Shown piece by piece: positions 12,373-12,382 of a stretch of DNA of 12,382 bases. This DNA comes from Candidatus Saccharibacteria bacterium RIFCSPHIGHO2_02_FULL_47_12. GTDB lineage: Bacteria; Patescibacteriota; Saccharimonadia; Saccharimonadales; JANWIN01. The notes beneath the pieces are model-generated. The model was not told the origin of the DNA and searched no databases. It saw only the letters and a list, made by a program, of their open reading frames with translations. The stretch spans positions 1 through 12,382 of the forward strand of contig MGCP01000001.1 of NCBI GenBank assembly GCA_001790455.1, in the 5' to 3' direction. The first letter of the stretch is position 1. The number at the start of each line of letters is the position of its first letter. The position numbers and the translations under genes are program-made.

Positions 12373-12382
12373 AACCCCCACC

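Noticed and set aside
1..12382. CRISPR array or insertion sequence
   Set aside because: No regularly spaced direct repeats, no transposase-like protein and no terminal inverted repeats with target duplication were seen.

Overview
The window looks like a compact chromosomal segment of a small-genome bacterium. The features pointing that way are short intergenic gaps, many small single-domain enzymes, an RRM RNA-binding protein, and start codons placed 6-8 nt behind -10 boxes with no ribosome-binding site. That style fits Patescibacteria (CPR), perhaps Saccharibacteria, but this is inference: no rRNA or marker gene is present to settle it. TGA is used as a stop, so the code appears standard.

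Left part (1-4334). The 3' portion of a GMP synthase gene is followed on the + strand by a histidine phosphatase, an HD-domain 5'-nucleotidase-like protein and a P-loop kinase-like protein. A DUF84 NTPase lies convergently on the - strand, 8 nt downstream of a CAU tRNA. Nucleotide handling is the common theme.

Middle part (4382-8166). An unrecognised 246-aa protein on the - strand lies behind a 28-aa small ORF that has a perfect-consensus promoter. An RRM protein with a long leader is transcribed divergently. A small-domain methyltransferase and a cupin / Rid / PNPOx-like operon with 4-nt overlaps follow, all on the - strand. The last two transcription units each end in a homologous 116-nt noncoding element directly after the stop codon, followed by an intrinsic terminator. 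This duplicated 3'-UTR element is the best candidate here for something undescribed.

Right part (8250-12382). This is an apparent defence island. A C5-cytosine DNA methyltransferase overlaps by 4 nt a GHKL ATPase that carries an Rx4H (HEPN-like) motif near its C-terminus. A DUF4268 protein with a PD-(D/E)XK-like N-terminal domain faces them. The junction between them holds a GC-rich patch and a probably truncated ORF. The window ends in a hairpin-rich stretch with a doubtful 49-aa ORF.

A recurring signal ties the window together: five genes on both strands have a -10-like hexamer exactly 6 nt before ATG, and two more have 8 nt. This suggests leaderless transcription as a common mode of expression.
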